64,000 nucleotides of DNA, taken from NCBI RefSeq assembly GCF_900108185.1, contig NZ_FNVA01000010.1:1-64000 (forward strand), read 5' to 3'. How positions within the stretch are numbered: the first letter of the stretch is position 1; every line of letters starts with the position of its first letter. The DNA is from Bryocella elongata. GTDB taxonomy: Bacteria > Acidobacteriota > Terriglobia > Terriglobales > Acidobacteriaceae. Made by a program: the position numbers and the translations under genes. The notes under the pieces are model-generated. The model was not told the origin of the DNA and searched no databases. It was given only the letters and a program-made list of their open reading frames with translations. This document shows positions 7,603 through 17,900 of the stretch, piece after piece.

Positions 7603-9828
7603 ATGCCCCTTGACCCTGTGAAAGTCGATGTCGCGCAGAGAATGACCACTCGCTTTCTGAACATGCGACAGCCAAGCCCGCGAAAACCGCTGGCCGTTCT
7701 CATCCGGGATGGGGGGATTCTTGATGAAATGGAAAACCGAAGCCTGGTGCGGGCAGAGATAAACCGGACGGAGTATTTCCCGACTCTCAGCACCTTCGCG
7801 ATCCTCAACGAGGACGATCCCAAGTACGTCAAGGCCAGAGACGGAGTTCTCAAGGTTCTTCATACGCTGACGAACCTCTACGAGGTGGACGAATCTTCGA
7901 CGCAGTACACGCTCGAGCAGCTGATCGAGCGGGCGCGAGCCAGGTACGATTCAATCGACCCCGATGAAATCAGCCTGGGACTCTATCTGGTGGTGGGCGA
8001 GTTCGGCGCCGTTCAGTCTTACGGCCGTTCTCCGGACGGCAGCCAGATAGCGTCCTTCACCATCGCCGAAGGAGTGCTGAAGATCGTCGATCCCGCCACG
8101 GCGTGGGCGCAACGTGCCGCTATCGCCCGCAACAGCGCCTCCGCGCCAGCTCCGACGTTCGAGGCACTCGCAAAGATGAAGTTTGACGATACTGTCTCCG
8201 AGATCTATGAGCCAGCCATCGAGCACAACCGAGGCTTAACGAGGCTGTATCAGAACGCCGGCATTGCGGAAGCTGGCAATTTTGCGCGGCAAGCTGCGGA
8301 CGCCGTTCTAAAAGCCTTCCGGCAGGTTGAGCAGATTTTTCGGTCAACCTACCTGGACCGCTTCGCGCGTTGCCTTGATCCGTTGATGGAGATGCAGTTG
8401 AGGCAGATTCTCGAGGTCAGGCTGACGGAGCAGACTACGAGAGCACAGGGAGTCACTCGCAACCTCTGCATGTCGTTTGTTACCCCGATGTCGGACCGGT
8501 TTACCGCGATCGACGCGCAGGTGAAAGATGCCGGGGCCAGGATGAAAGAGCGCCTGAACAATGCGATCACACTCTATGCGGCGCAAGGATTTGCGCCAGG
8601 AGACGCCGAGGAGTGTTCAGAAGATGAATTTATGGAGCCGGAGACTTCAGAGGAGACCAGCGGCCCCAGGGTGTTTATCTCCTATGCCTGGGAATCGGAA
8701 GAGCTTAAGCGATGGGTGCTCGATTTCGCCAGAGGTCTGCGTGGCAAGGGGGTAAATGTGACGCTCGATCGTTGGGATCTCGGCTTGGGAGATAACCGGT
8801 TCCAGTTTATGGAGCAGTCTGTCACCCGCGCGGAGTTCGTGCTTGTGATCTGTACACCCACCTACGCTGAACGCTCGGAGGAACGTTCTGGCGGAGTCGG
8901 ATACGAATCCAACATCATCACCAGTCGAATCGCGGAAAAGGCGGGTAAGCAGAAGTTCATCCCTGTTCTTCGGTCGGGAGACTGGAAAACCGCGGTTCCC
9001 GCCTGGCTCAAGTTCGCGGTTGGGTGCGACCTGAGCGGCGAGCCGTATCGGCAAGATCAATTCCATGAGCTCTTGAAGACTCTGCATCGAAAGAATGCGG
9101 CCGCCCCAGCCCTGGGTCCAGCGCCTGCGTTTGAGGAGGAAGAGGCGCCACAAGAAAGCATCATCAATGAGCCTGTCACGAAGGCATCGCGGTTTACCTG
9201 GCTCGACTTGCCGGAGGAGCTTTCGATAAAGGAGCACGAACTCCTGGACGCCGCAGTGCGTGATCACGATGAACAGATACGCCACACCAAGTCCAACGCC
9301 GATGAACTGCTCGTAGCAAACGGGAAGTCGTTCTTGGCGTCGGGTGGCCGCCGAGCAAAGGCCGCATGGTTAGCAGCATTGCGAGCTCTCGAACAGCGAG
9401 GTCTGATTGAACCTACGACGTCCGATCGATCTGCCTACCATGTAACGGATGCCGGGTACAGGACATCCGACAGACTAGGTGCCTTCACACGCTGGAAGAC
9501 AAACGAAATCCTGCTTGAGGCCGTATACATGAATGCAGAGAAAGACTCGCTTACGATCAAGTGCTCGGGAGTCGTGGAAGTGCCTGCGACCTTCTACCCG
9601 GATGATGTCGGCGCGGATCGTCATGTCATGCGCAGCCTGAAACAGGATCGTTCTCTGTGGGTGGAGGGTGTCGCGCGGGGTGCAACTGACGGTATCAGAT
9701 GGAAACCGACCGACGTGTCATTCACGAACGCGGAGACGGGCGAACGCGTTGAGTTCCGCGTCCGCGATATGACGACCCCAGAGGCTGGCTGCGTGCTGCT
9801 GGAGACCGTTCATCTAGTTCCAGGCTAG
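7603..9828 (+). CDS. SEFIR/TIR-like domain protein, predicted defence protein
   Basis: 741 residues from ATG 7603; the frame is open from 7396 but the extra 69 residues are of poor quality. The first 350 residues are uncharacterised and helical. A SEFIR/TIR-type domain follows (about 353-480): PRVFISYAWESEELKRWV, VNVTLDRWDLGLGD, FVLVICTPTYAERS, then KQKFIPVLRSGDW. The C-terminal 250 residues include a winged-helix-like part (ALRALEQRGLIEPTTSD). SEFIR and TIR domains act in bacterial defence as NAD-depleting or signalling modules; the fold is visible but catalytic competence is not proven. It converges on the STAND NTPase gene with only 33 bp between them. Confidence 0.72.
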   Translation: MPLDPVKVDVAQRMTTRFLNMRQPSPRKPLAVLIRDGGILDEMENRSLVRAEINRTEYFPTLSTFAILNEDDPKYVKARDGVLKVLHTLTNLYEVDESSTQYTLEQLIERARARYDSIDPDEISLGLYLVVGEFGAVQSYGRSPDGSQIASFTIAEGVLKIVDPATAWAQRAAIARNSASAPAPTFEALAKMKFDDTVSEIYEPAIEHNRGLTRLYQNAGIAEAGNFARQAADAVLKAFRQVEQIFRSTYLDRFARCLDPLMEMQLRQILEVRLTEQTTRAQGVTRNLCMSFVTPMSDRFTAIDAQVKDAGARMKERLNNAITLYAAQGFAPGDAEECSEDEFMEPETSEETSGPRVFISYAWESEELKRWVLDFARGLRGKGVNVTLDRWDLGLGDNRFQFMEQSVTRAEFVLVICTPTYAERSEERSGGVGYESNIITSRIAEKAGKQKFIPVLRSGDWKTAVPAWLKFAVGCDLSGEPYRQDQFHELLKTLHRKNAAAPALGPAPAFEEEEAPQESIINEPVTKASRFTWLDLPEELSIKEHELLDAAVRDHDEQIRHTKSNADELLVANGKSFLASGGRRAKAAWLAALRALEQRGLIEPTTSDRSAYHVTDAGYRTSDRLGAFTRWKTNEILLEAVYMNAEKDSLTIKCSGVVEVPATFYPDDVGADRHVMRSLKQDRSLWVEGVARGATDGIRWKPTDVSFTNAETGERVEFRVRDMTTPEAGCVLLETVHLVPG

Positions 9829-9861
9829 TCGAGTGTTAGCACTTTCCCGACCTGCGCCACT

Positions 9862-12800
9862 CTACCTAAATACTTCATCGACGCGGTAGGCCACGATCCT
9901 GGCCGACGGCCATCCCGCCGTAATGAACAAGTCGAGCAGCTCTCGGAGCACGCGAAGGCACTCCGGGTTCTTCTCGAAGATCGAGCGATGCTCCGCAATG
10001 TAGGTGCGGATGATCCGGACGACAAGGTCCACGGCCTGATCTTCAAAGTGATAGCGCCACAGCCTGCCTGCCAGCACCGCCTTGCCGACCAGGAGAAACA
10101 CTCCGGCGGGGTCGACCGGGATGTACATCTCTAGTGTCTGGACCATGTGATGAACGAGATTCGGCGAGCCGATCTCCGCGAGGAGATTCCAGCTTGGCCC
10201 AAGAGCGGGATAGAGCTCCCTCTGCTCTGCGGTGGTCAGCTCTGGCGGCAAGCCATGACGTAGTTCCTGAAACGCTCCCGACGCATAGAAGAGCTCGGTG
10301 CTGCACGTGACGAGCAAACGTTCAAGATCATCAAACTGCGTTTCCTCCGCCTCCGTAGGCTTTTCACGCCGCAATCGCTTCGCAATGAGTTCGCGCAGCA
10401 ACGGAACTGCCTTGCCTGTGATTTCGTTGAAGAGTTTCGCTGCCCGTTCTCTGGTGCGTAAGGCTCGCTCGGAGTGCGCGGGTTCGACGTACTGCAATGC
10501 GTTGCGGAGCGTGGGAAACATCTTGCCAGCCTCACGCGCCGTCGCCGGTATCCCTTCGACGATCCGATCAACTGTGACCTTCGCGGTCGGGTCGTCACGC
10601 CACAGGTAGCAGCAAGTGAGGCAGGCGATGCAGTGGTTTCTGACTTCCTCCGGCTTACCGAGAGCGGTGCCGGATTCGTCCAGCATCTTTGTCATCAGCG
10701 CCAAAGCGCGGTCCGGTAGTGCTCGCGCACACCGATCCAGGGCGGTAACGACTTCGAGCCGGACCCTGTAGCTTGGGTCAGATGACAGCAACTCGATCAA
10801 CTCCCACATGGCCGCTGGAGCACGATCGTAAAGCAGCAACAATCTCCATGCGACTTGAAACCGCACGACGGGCAGACGGTCCAGGGCCAGGATGCGCAGG
10901 TTGGCGAGAATGCGCTCGACGTCGAAGCTGGGATTGGCGAGGAGGTAGAAGAGGCCTTCGGCGGCCTCGATCCTTCCGGGCAGGGAGCCCCAGCCGCCTT
11001 CGTAGTGTTCCGCGTCGGCACCGTCAGCCGGCCAGTGGGCTGTTACACCTTCATCCAGGATTCGCTGTACCAGCATGCCGAGGTCACTGGCAGCGTCCAA
11101 CTCCGTAACCCGAGCGATCTTCGATGCCGCTTCGACGAGATAGCCATGCGCGGTATGAATCATGTCATCAGTAATAGCGGAAGGCTCGCAACTGCGAAGC
11201 GCGGCCTCAAGCGCCTTCAGCGCCGGCACGACCGCAAGGGCCGCATCGAGGTTGGGAGGGTCTCCATTGATCGAGTAATTGCCACAGAACCCGCGCACGG
11301 GCCGCAATAGGTCGACCAGGCGCTGATTCGCAGGGCCTTCTGTGGAGACACCTGCCATCTCATAGAACTGCTCGGGATCGATTGCGACGGCGCCGCCTTG
11401 CGCTCGGGGGTCCATCGGGGCGCCGGTGCGCAACCTGGAAGCAGCGCGTAGCTCTTCGATCCGTGTCCGAGACTGTTGCGTCACGATGGCATCGTCCTTC
11501 AGAGCGGCAAGATAGGTGTCGCGCCGGTGTTCTCCCCATCGCCGCCGCGGCTCGGGAAGGTTGCCGAGCGCTATGATGGCTTTCTCAATCCGCTCTCGCT
11601 CGTCCTGGGTGGACAGGGGGTGAAGCGCTTCGATGAACAGGTACACCTGCCGCTCCGTATCAGACGCTATGAGCAGTGGTTCGGCCGAGGCTGCGTCATG
11701 AATCTGCTGCGCGAGCACCGGGAACCTCGCAGCGAGTTCTAACAGTCGCCGCCATAACACTGCGTCTCTGGCGCCGGTGATGAGGTAGCGGACGAGCGCC
11801 GCCGTGAATTCAGCGAGCTCAGCGTCCTGCAAGCACTCCTGCAGATAGTGGAAGAAATGGTTCAGAATGGCATGGGCGTTCTCATCCATCCCGTAGCCCG
11901 TGTCCCAGATGTGGGAATGGTCTTCGCGAATGCCGGTAGCGATTCCAGCAACCGTAAATGGAACGACCTTCGACGTATCGCGGTGCTTCGTTCGGCACTC
12001 CCCTTCAACGATCGAGAAGAGCGCTTGCATTGCTGCGGATGGCGCTGCTTCCAGGAAGCGTCCGTATCTCTGTGCCAGCTCCCAGCGAGCGTGTTTGTAA
12101 TCCTGCGCCCGGTTCGATAAAAAGCCCATCAGGCGGCTTTGGTTGAGTGACGTCCGATCGTCCGAGGTTTCCTGCCAGCCGAAAGTGGCTATGTAAAGAT
12201 CGCGGACAAACGCAGGATGGAGCCTTGCGAGGCGAGCTACCTCCCGGGCCATTGGGTTGAGTTCTTCATGGCCGTACTGCATGAGGTGTTCGATTTCGAA
12301 CGCCCTGCGAAGCAGCGCCGCTGACGCCTCTTTGTCGCTTCCAAAGGTAGTCACGACATTCTTAATCGCAGCTTTTGCCCACGGCCCGTTCCGATCTTCC
12401 GCGGACCAAACTCGGTCGAGGAGGGTGCGGGCTAACGTCCCTAAGCGATTCATTTGATCGAGGGTCTGCGTCCCCCATCTCTGGAGCGCCGAATCGAGCC
12501 ACGATTGCACGTCCACGGCCTGGCTCGCATCGACGGGAATCAGGGCGTCCGCAGCAAGACCGAGCCAGGGCCCGGCGTCGGTGCCGAGATCGGGTCGATT
12601 ATCGCTGGCGCCTGCTACGAGGACACCAACCAGATGGCGATAGGCTCGTGCAGCGCCGGGGGGCTGATCTTCGGGCGGCTTGCGGAGCTGCGCAGCGAGA
12701 GGCTCGACGTCCTCTGCTGCCTTTGCATTCGGGGCGACGATTCCCAGCGGACATGACTGTAAGAGGGCCGGCAGGCTCTCATTCGCACAGAGTCGGAAGG

Positions 12801-14829
12801 TCAAATCCCAGAAGAGGGCCTTGTCCGTCATCCAGAGTCGCTGGAACCTCATATGCAGGCTCGGGCGAAGCAGCAACGCCAGATCTGGCTGTGCTGCCAT
12901 CAGCGCGAGAAAATCGTCCGGCTCGTGGGGAAGATAGAGCTCCGCCGCTCCGAAATCGAAGAGAACATTGTGTGCGAAGGCCAGGAGCTGCCGATTAGGA
13001 CTGCTTGCCGACGATGCCTGCCACTCGCTGAGAACATTCAGGCTCAGCAGTTGTCGGAGCGGTTCTACGCCCCCACCTTCGAGCGCTTTCGCGCGGCTGG
13101 TGCGCAGGCGTCTGTTCGCTACCATGTCTGAGAGGCAGAGGCGCAACACCTGCTCGCGACTGTCACCATCAGGTACGACTGCGACCCTTCGCTTCCAGTA
13201 CGCCTCAAGTAGCCCGACCTGATCACGCAGTGGTGAGAACTCTGCGGTTTCCATCCCGCTGTCGAGCAACTCTGCGGCAAGGCGCAGGTTGAATGGAACG
13301 CGAAGCAGCGCAATCATGTCCGCGTTTGCGCTCTCTTTCAATGTCTGTAGTGGCGTGGACCGCGAGCATATCGCGTCCAGCTCTTCGGCGGAGAACACGG
13401 GGACATTGATGTGGGTCACGTCGTAGAACTCCGTGTCGGTCAGCTCTGCCGCGACGTGGATCGCAGCCGTCGGGCGGAAGATCGCGCGGAGATCGGGGTT
13501 GTAGCGGAGGTCCCATTTGCGTACGCTCGCGACGACGTTCCAACGCGAGCCGTTCTTTAACTCCTGGATCAGCCCTAGGATGACTTCGCCGGCCGCCGCG
13601 CCCCTCGCTGCGTCCAGCGCATCGATGAGGATGATGCCTTTCCCGTTGCCGTCCCACGCCTTGATGACGTCGGTGAGTTTGTGCCTTAACCCGACTTCGG
13701 ATTGCACCTGGGAGAGGTTAGTGAAATCGAGCCGGTCCACGGCGAAGCAGATGACATCGTAGCCCTGCTCCTGAAGCCGCCGGGCGGTGTCATAGGTCGC
13801 TCCCGACTTGCCTGCCCCAGGCTGACCGACAATCAGGGTCGATGTTTGCTCGGCAATGCGGATTAGTTCGGTGACTGCGAGCCGATCCGCCTTCAGCTCC
13901 TGTCCTCCGATCTGGATGCGGGATAGTCCCGCAAGGTGATCAAGCGTGCTCTTCGTATGCCGGCGCAGAGCCTCGATGTCGGCATCAAAGCTGGGAACCG
14001 CCTTGAGCGCGATATGATCGGCGCGCAGACTACGCCGCAGTCCTTCGAGGGTGAAACCCGTCTGCCGTGCTGCGCTCGTTCCGCAGATCGCGACAAGCGC
14101 GGTCCAGGCAAGATGTTCCTGGGAGCTGTCTTTGAGCACAAAGGCAGCAAGTTCCCCCTTCGCTCCGCTCTCATGAGTTTCGCCGTCGTCGGGATCGAGC
14201 ACCTCCACATCGAAGAGTTTCAGGAAGAGCTTCTGCTCGTCGACGGTCGGCGCGGTTCCTGCGACGTTCTCCCATTCGCGATTGAGGAGCGTAACCAAGT
14301 CCGTCAGCGCTTCTTCCTCTTGGCGGTTCTTTGCGGCATCCATGATGGTCTGTTCGGGATGTAGTCCGCCGATTCGCTGAAGCGCATTTCGTAGGTGTGT
14401 TTTGATCGTCGCCGGGGAATCCGAAGACGTGACCAGCAGAAGACGATCCGAGTCGGGATTCAGCGCTCTCGACCAGGGGCGCTTGCCCGGCTCGACTGCG
14501 GACGCGATCTGCCGGACAGCTTGGTTCACCACGCTTTCGAGGTCTGAGCCGTCTCGCGCAGAAAGTGAGAGTTTTCGTTTGGCCTGCACGAACGCGAAAC
14601 TGCCCTGATCGGTGCCTGCCAACGCGTCGTCGACGGCTTCGCCGGACTCTGTTGCGATATAGGTCAGCGTGCCACGTCCGAGGATCGGAGCGGCCGGTCG
14701 CTCGGCGAGCATCTTGGACGCCAGCCATGCCGTCACTTGATTCTGGTAGCGTGCCCCGCCCTGCATGGCAGCACCGCCTACCTGCCTTCTCTGTCCGACT
14801 GAGCGTGTTGTGCTGACTGCATTTGGCAC
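9862..14829 (-). CDS. Avs/Cap4-like STAND NTPase with N-terminal nuclease domain
   Basis: 1655 residues from GTG 14829; ATG 14766 (MQGGARYQ) is a likely alternative. The N-terminus (about 22-210) looks like a Cap4-type dsDNA endonuclease: GGARYQNQVTAWLASKML, DDALAG (D67/D68) and FVQAKRK (Q82, K84). A STAND ATPase follows, with Walker A VGQPGAGKS at 334-342 and Walker B GIILIDALD at about 398-406. The last 1200 or so residues are helical-repeat (HEAT/TPR-like), the usual sensor part. This order (nuclease, NTPase, long repeat sensor) is that of antiviral STAND (Avs) proteins, which bind a phage protein and then degrade DNA. The subtype and trigger cannot be told from sequence. Confidence 0.75.
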   Translation of the reverse strand: MPNAVSTTRSVGQRRQVGGAAMQGGARYQNQVTAWLASKMLAERPAAPILGRGTLTYIATESGEAVDDALAGTDQGSFAFVQAKRKLSLSARDGSDLESVVNQAVRQIASAVEPGKRPWSRALNPDSDRLLLVTSSDSPATIKTHLRNALQRIGGLHPEQTIMDAAKNRQEEEALTDLVTLLNREWENVAGTAPTVDEQKLFLKLFDVEVLDPDDGETHESGAKGELAAFVLKDSSQEHLAWTALVAICGTSAARQTGFTLEGLRRSLRADHIALKAVPSFDADIEALRRHTKSTLDHLAGLSRIQIGGQELKADRLAVTELIRIAEQTSTLIVGQPGAGKSGATYDTARRLQEQGYDVICFAVDRLDFTNLSQVQSEVGLRHKLTDVIKAWDGNGKGIILIDALDAARGAAAGEVILGLIQELKNGSRWNVVASVRKWDLRYNPDLRAIFRPTAAIHVAAELTDTEFYDVTHINVPVFSAEELDAICSRSTPLQTLKESANADMIALLRVPFNLRLAAELLDSGMETAEFSPLRDQVGLLEAYWKRRVAVVPDGDSREQVLRLCLSDMVANRRLRTSRAKALEGGGVEPLRQLLSLNVLSEWQASSASSPNRQLLAFAHNVLFDFGAAELYLPHEPDDFLALMAAQPDLALLLRPSLHMRFQRLWMTDKALFWDLTFRLCANESLPALLQSCPLGIVAPNAKAAEDVEPLAAQLRKPPEDQPPGAARAYRHLVGVLVAGASDNRPDLGTDAGPWLGLAADALIPVDASQAVDVQSWLDSALQRWGTQTLDQMNRLGTLARTLLDRVWSAEDRNGPWAKAAIKNVVTTFGSDKEASAALLRRAFEIEHLMQYGHEELNPMAREVARLARLHPAFVRDLYIATFGWQETSDDRTSLNQSRLMGFLSNRAQDYKHARWELAQRYGRFLEAAPSAAMQALFSIVEGECRTKHRDTSKVVPFTVAGIATGIREDHSHIWDTGYGMDENAHAILNHFFHYLQECLQDAELAEFTAALVRYLITGARDAVLWRRLLELAARFPVLAQQIHDAASAEPLLIASDTERQVYLFIEALHPLSTQDERERIEKAIIALGNLPEPRRRWGEHRRDTYLAALKDDAIVTQQSRTRIEELRAASRLRTGAPMDPRAQGGAVAIDPEQFYEMAGVSTEGPANQRLVDLLRPVRGFCGNYSINGDPPNLDAALAVVPALKALEAALRSCEPSAITDDMIHTAHGYLVEAASKIARVTELDAASDLGMLVQRILDEGVTAHWPADGADAEHYEGGWGSLPGRIEAAEGLFYLLANPSFDVERILANLRILALDRLPVVRFQVAWRLLLLYDRAPAAMWELIELLSSDPSYRVRLEVVTALDRCARALPDRALALMTKMLDESGTALGKPEEVRNHCIACLTCCYLWRDDPTAKVTVDRIVEGIPATAREAGKMFPTLRNALQYVEPAHSERALRTRERAAKLFNEITGKAVPLLRELIAKRLRREKPTEAEETQFDDLERLLVTCSTELFYASGAFQELRHGLPPELTTAEQRELYPALGPSWNLLAEIGSPNLVHHMVQTLEMYIPVDPAGVFLLVGKAVLAGRLWRYHFEDQAVDLVVRIIRTYIAEHRSIFEKNPECLRVLRELLDLFITAGWPSARIVAYRVDEVFR

Positions 14830-14955
14830 TGCTGAGGACCGCCTAGCCTCATAGCTCTATGAGCGCACTGGAGGGTGCCGACCGCTGCCAGCCTCAGCCA
14901 GTTTCAGATATTTTACCCAGTGAGATGTTTGTATGCGGATATTCCGGCGGCAGCC

Positions 14956-17900
14956 TTAGCGCCCTTTACCGAACTGCTCCACGGAAAGCTCCACGGACGC
15001 ACGATCGCCTGAAGGCAGACCCGGCATGGAGACGGTTTGACCGATTGCATCGGCTGCGATGGATTGTTCACGGGAGAATCGGCCGCCCTCTGAGGTATAG
15101 AGCACGAGATCCCGCGTTTGGCCGGAGAGTCGAGCAAAATCCTGCGCATGTTGCGCGAGGGATTGTGCCTCTCCGGTGGCGAACACTCGTCCACTGAAGG
15201 ACTGCGGAATTCGTCCTGCTGTGTAGCCGTATTCGATATGCGGGGCCTGCTCTTCTGAGAGAGCGAGCATTCTGCCGCTGTCGTGGCGCACAGAAACGGA
15301 ATGGTCGTCTCCAACGGCTTCTACGGTCGCGAAGTCGCCGGCGCGGACGTGTAATTCCCGCATCGAAGCCGTAATGCGGATGCGCTCTCCATTGGCTATC
15401 TCACGTTCCTCGCTACGGAATACGCGGGCTTGATCGGTTTGCTTTCGCAATAGAGCGGGATTGTAGATGACCTCACTTCCATCGCGGGTTGCGACGGTGA
15501 GTAGGTTCGATTTGGCGTCAACTGTTAGCACGGTAGAGATGCTGTGATCTGCGATGCCATGATCTACAGGGCTGCCAGCTTTGTAGTGAATCTCGTCGCC
15601 GGATTGGTAGTTGGCAGCCAGTCGAGGATTGCCGAGTTGGCGTTCGATGAGCACAGGTAATACGTGATTTTCAGGAGCAAGGAGTCCGCGCTGCCGTAGT
15701 TCATCGCGAATCAATGTCGTGAGCTCATGACGCTCATCCGGGTCAGGGGCAAAGACGATGGAACGATCCTGCTGGGCTGCATAAGCAAGCGCGACCGCGG
15801 CGATCCTGTGCTCACTGCTGGCGTATTCATGAACCTTACCGTCCTGCTGCAGAATCGCGGTAGCCATAGCGGGTTCATTGTCCCGAAAGGACGACACTAC
15901 GCGTTGGATTCCGGCCGGAACATTCGATTCATGAAGATCAATTGCAGCCGTCTTGGAGATGTCGGTAGCGAGCCGTTTGCCGAGTGTTGCGGCGTTGTTC
16001 GTATATATTCGGGCGTCCTCCGAGGCTCGGGAGATAGCGACGTAGGCAAGGCGCCGATTGATGAGCGCGCGCGGGCCTTCAGTATCGAAGTGCGCGAGTA
16101 CACGCCCGGCCGTAAGTCCCTGGGAGCTATGCGAGGTCACGGCGTATCCGTGATCGAATACACGAACGCTCGCTGTGTCGAATGAAACAACCCGCTTGTC
16201 CTTGCCGTCCATAAGAACCGTCATGCGACTGTTCTGGATACTCTGGACAGTGCCTAGATCGCGGTTGGCGACACCAAGCTCTTTCAGCGGAGCGACGAAC
16301 TGTAAGCGATCGTTTGTGGCGAACTCGCGCTCCTGTTCGCGGAAGACATTTACGCCACGCAGCCGGCGAGGATCATAGGCAACGGTCTCGCCATCGGATC
16401 GCTGGACGGTCAACAGATTCGCCTTCGCATCGACGGCCTGCACTCTGGCGAAGCTATCGCGTTCGATGCCGAGTTCTTTGCTGCCGGTGTTGTACTGAAG
16501 CACGTCACCCACGTTGTATCGCGCGGCCCAGGTGCGGTCGGCTCCGGTCATGTCGGAACGATGGGATAGGGTGCGGAAACTCTGGCCATCGTTCTGCAGC
16601 TTGCCCATCTGACGTAACTCAGAACGGATAGCCTCATTGATTTCCTGACGGCTCTTGTTGTCAGGAGAGACGACGATGGTGTTCTCTGGACGTGCAGCAT
16701 AGTCCTTCGCAATGGCCGCGATGCGCTCCTGGCGATTCGATACCTCCGTAATGCGTCCCTGCTCATGCAGCAGGGTGATGCCTTCGCGGGTTTCGCTCTT
16801 CGATAGATGCTCGACGGCCTTCAGCAATTCGGGGTCGCGCTGCCGCATGATGCGGTCAAGCTGCGCCGTTCGCATTCCTGCCTCTTGCATCTGTTGAAAG
16901 GGTCGGCCTGCGTCCACGCCTTGGTGCTGGGCGGTGTCTCCGACTACCAGCACGCGATCGTTGGGCGTGAGTTTTTGGAAGAAGTCGCGCATCTGCCGGG
17001 TGCTGGCAAGGCTCGATTCATCGAGCATGTAAAGATGGCGCACGGCAGTTTCCGGGGCTGCACCGTCAGTCCGCCGAGCAAGGAAACTCTGGAAGGTGCT
17101 GGCTTCGATCCCTACCTCGCGGAGCTGGCCGGCGGCACGCGATGTAGGCGCAAAACCTTCTACAATCAAACCACTCTTCTCTGCACCTTCCCGGATAGAA
17201 CGGAGCACGCTGGTCTTCCCGGTCCCGGCTCGGCCCTGCAAGCCCTGAATGCGGTCGGTGGAGTTGAGAACTTCCTCGATCACGCGGCGCTGAGAGTCGT
17301 TCAGAAATTCCTGCGAACGTGCCTGCTGCTGCGCTTGCTCCGCGCTCATGATCGACTGGACGGTATTCTTTCCGGCCTGCACCTGGGCGATGTTGGCGCG
17401 TTCGGCTGCAATGGTTTCCGGTGTGGTAAAGCTACGGCTGGAAGCGTACTTGTGCCCGTCGACGTGAAGGAAGTCGCCACGCTGCTGCCGTGCCTCGAAC
17501 TCTGCGCGCACCTGCGTGTAGGTCGTCTCGCCCATGCCGCGTCGTAGAGAATCCCGAAGCAACAGACGTTCGTCCGACACGGCCTCCCGCTCGAATAGAC
17601 TGCTCCGCGCATAGGTGACAGCTTCACGCGCGTGGGCAACACGATCGGGATTGTGCTGCTGCGCCTGTGCCCGCTGGCGGGCTTCGGCAACCACACGCTG
17701 GGGCTGGTTGCCGTACTCGGCGGCGACCTCTCGATGGGCAGCCAGAACCTCGGCTGGAGTCAGCGTATGCTTCTTTTCGCGGGTGGAGCGGGCAGCGATC
17801 TCCGCGGCCTCGGGGCCGGAGACGCCACGCCGCTCCATCTCTTCCTTGATCTTTTCGCGACGCAGGCTGGACGCTTTCAGATAGTCCGTCGAAAATCCCT

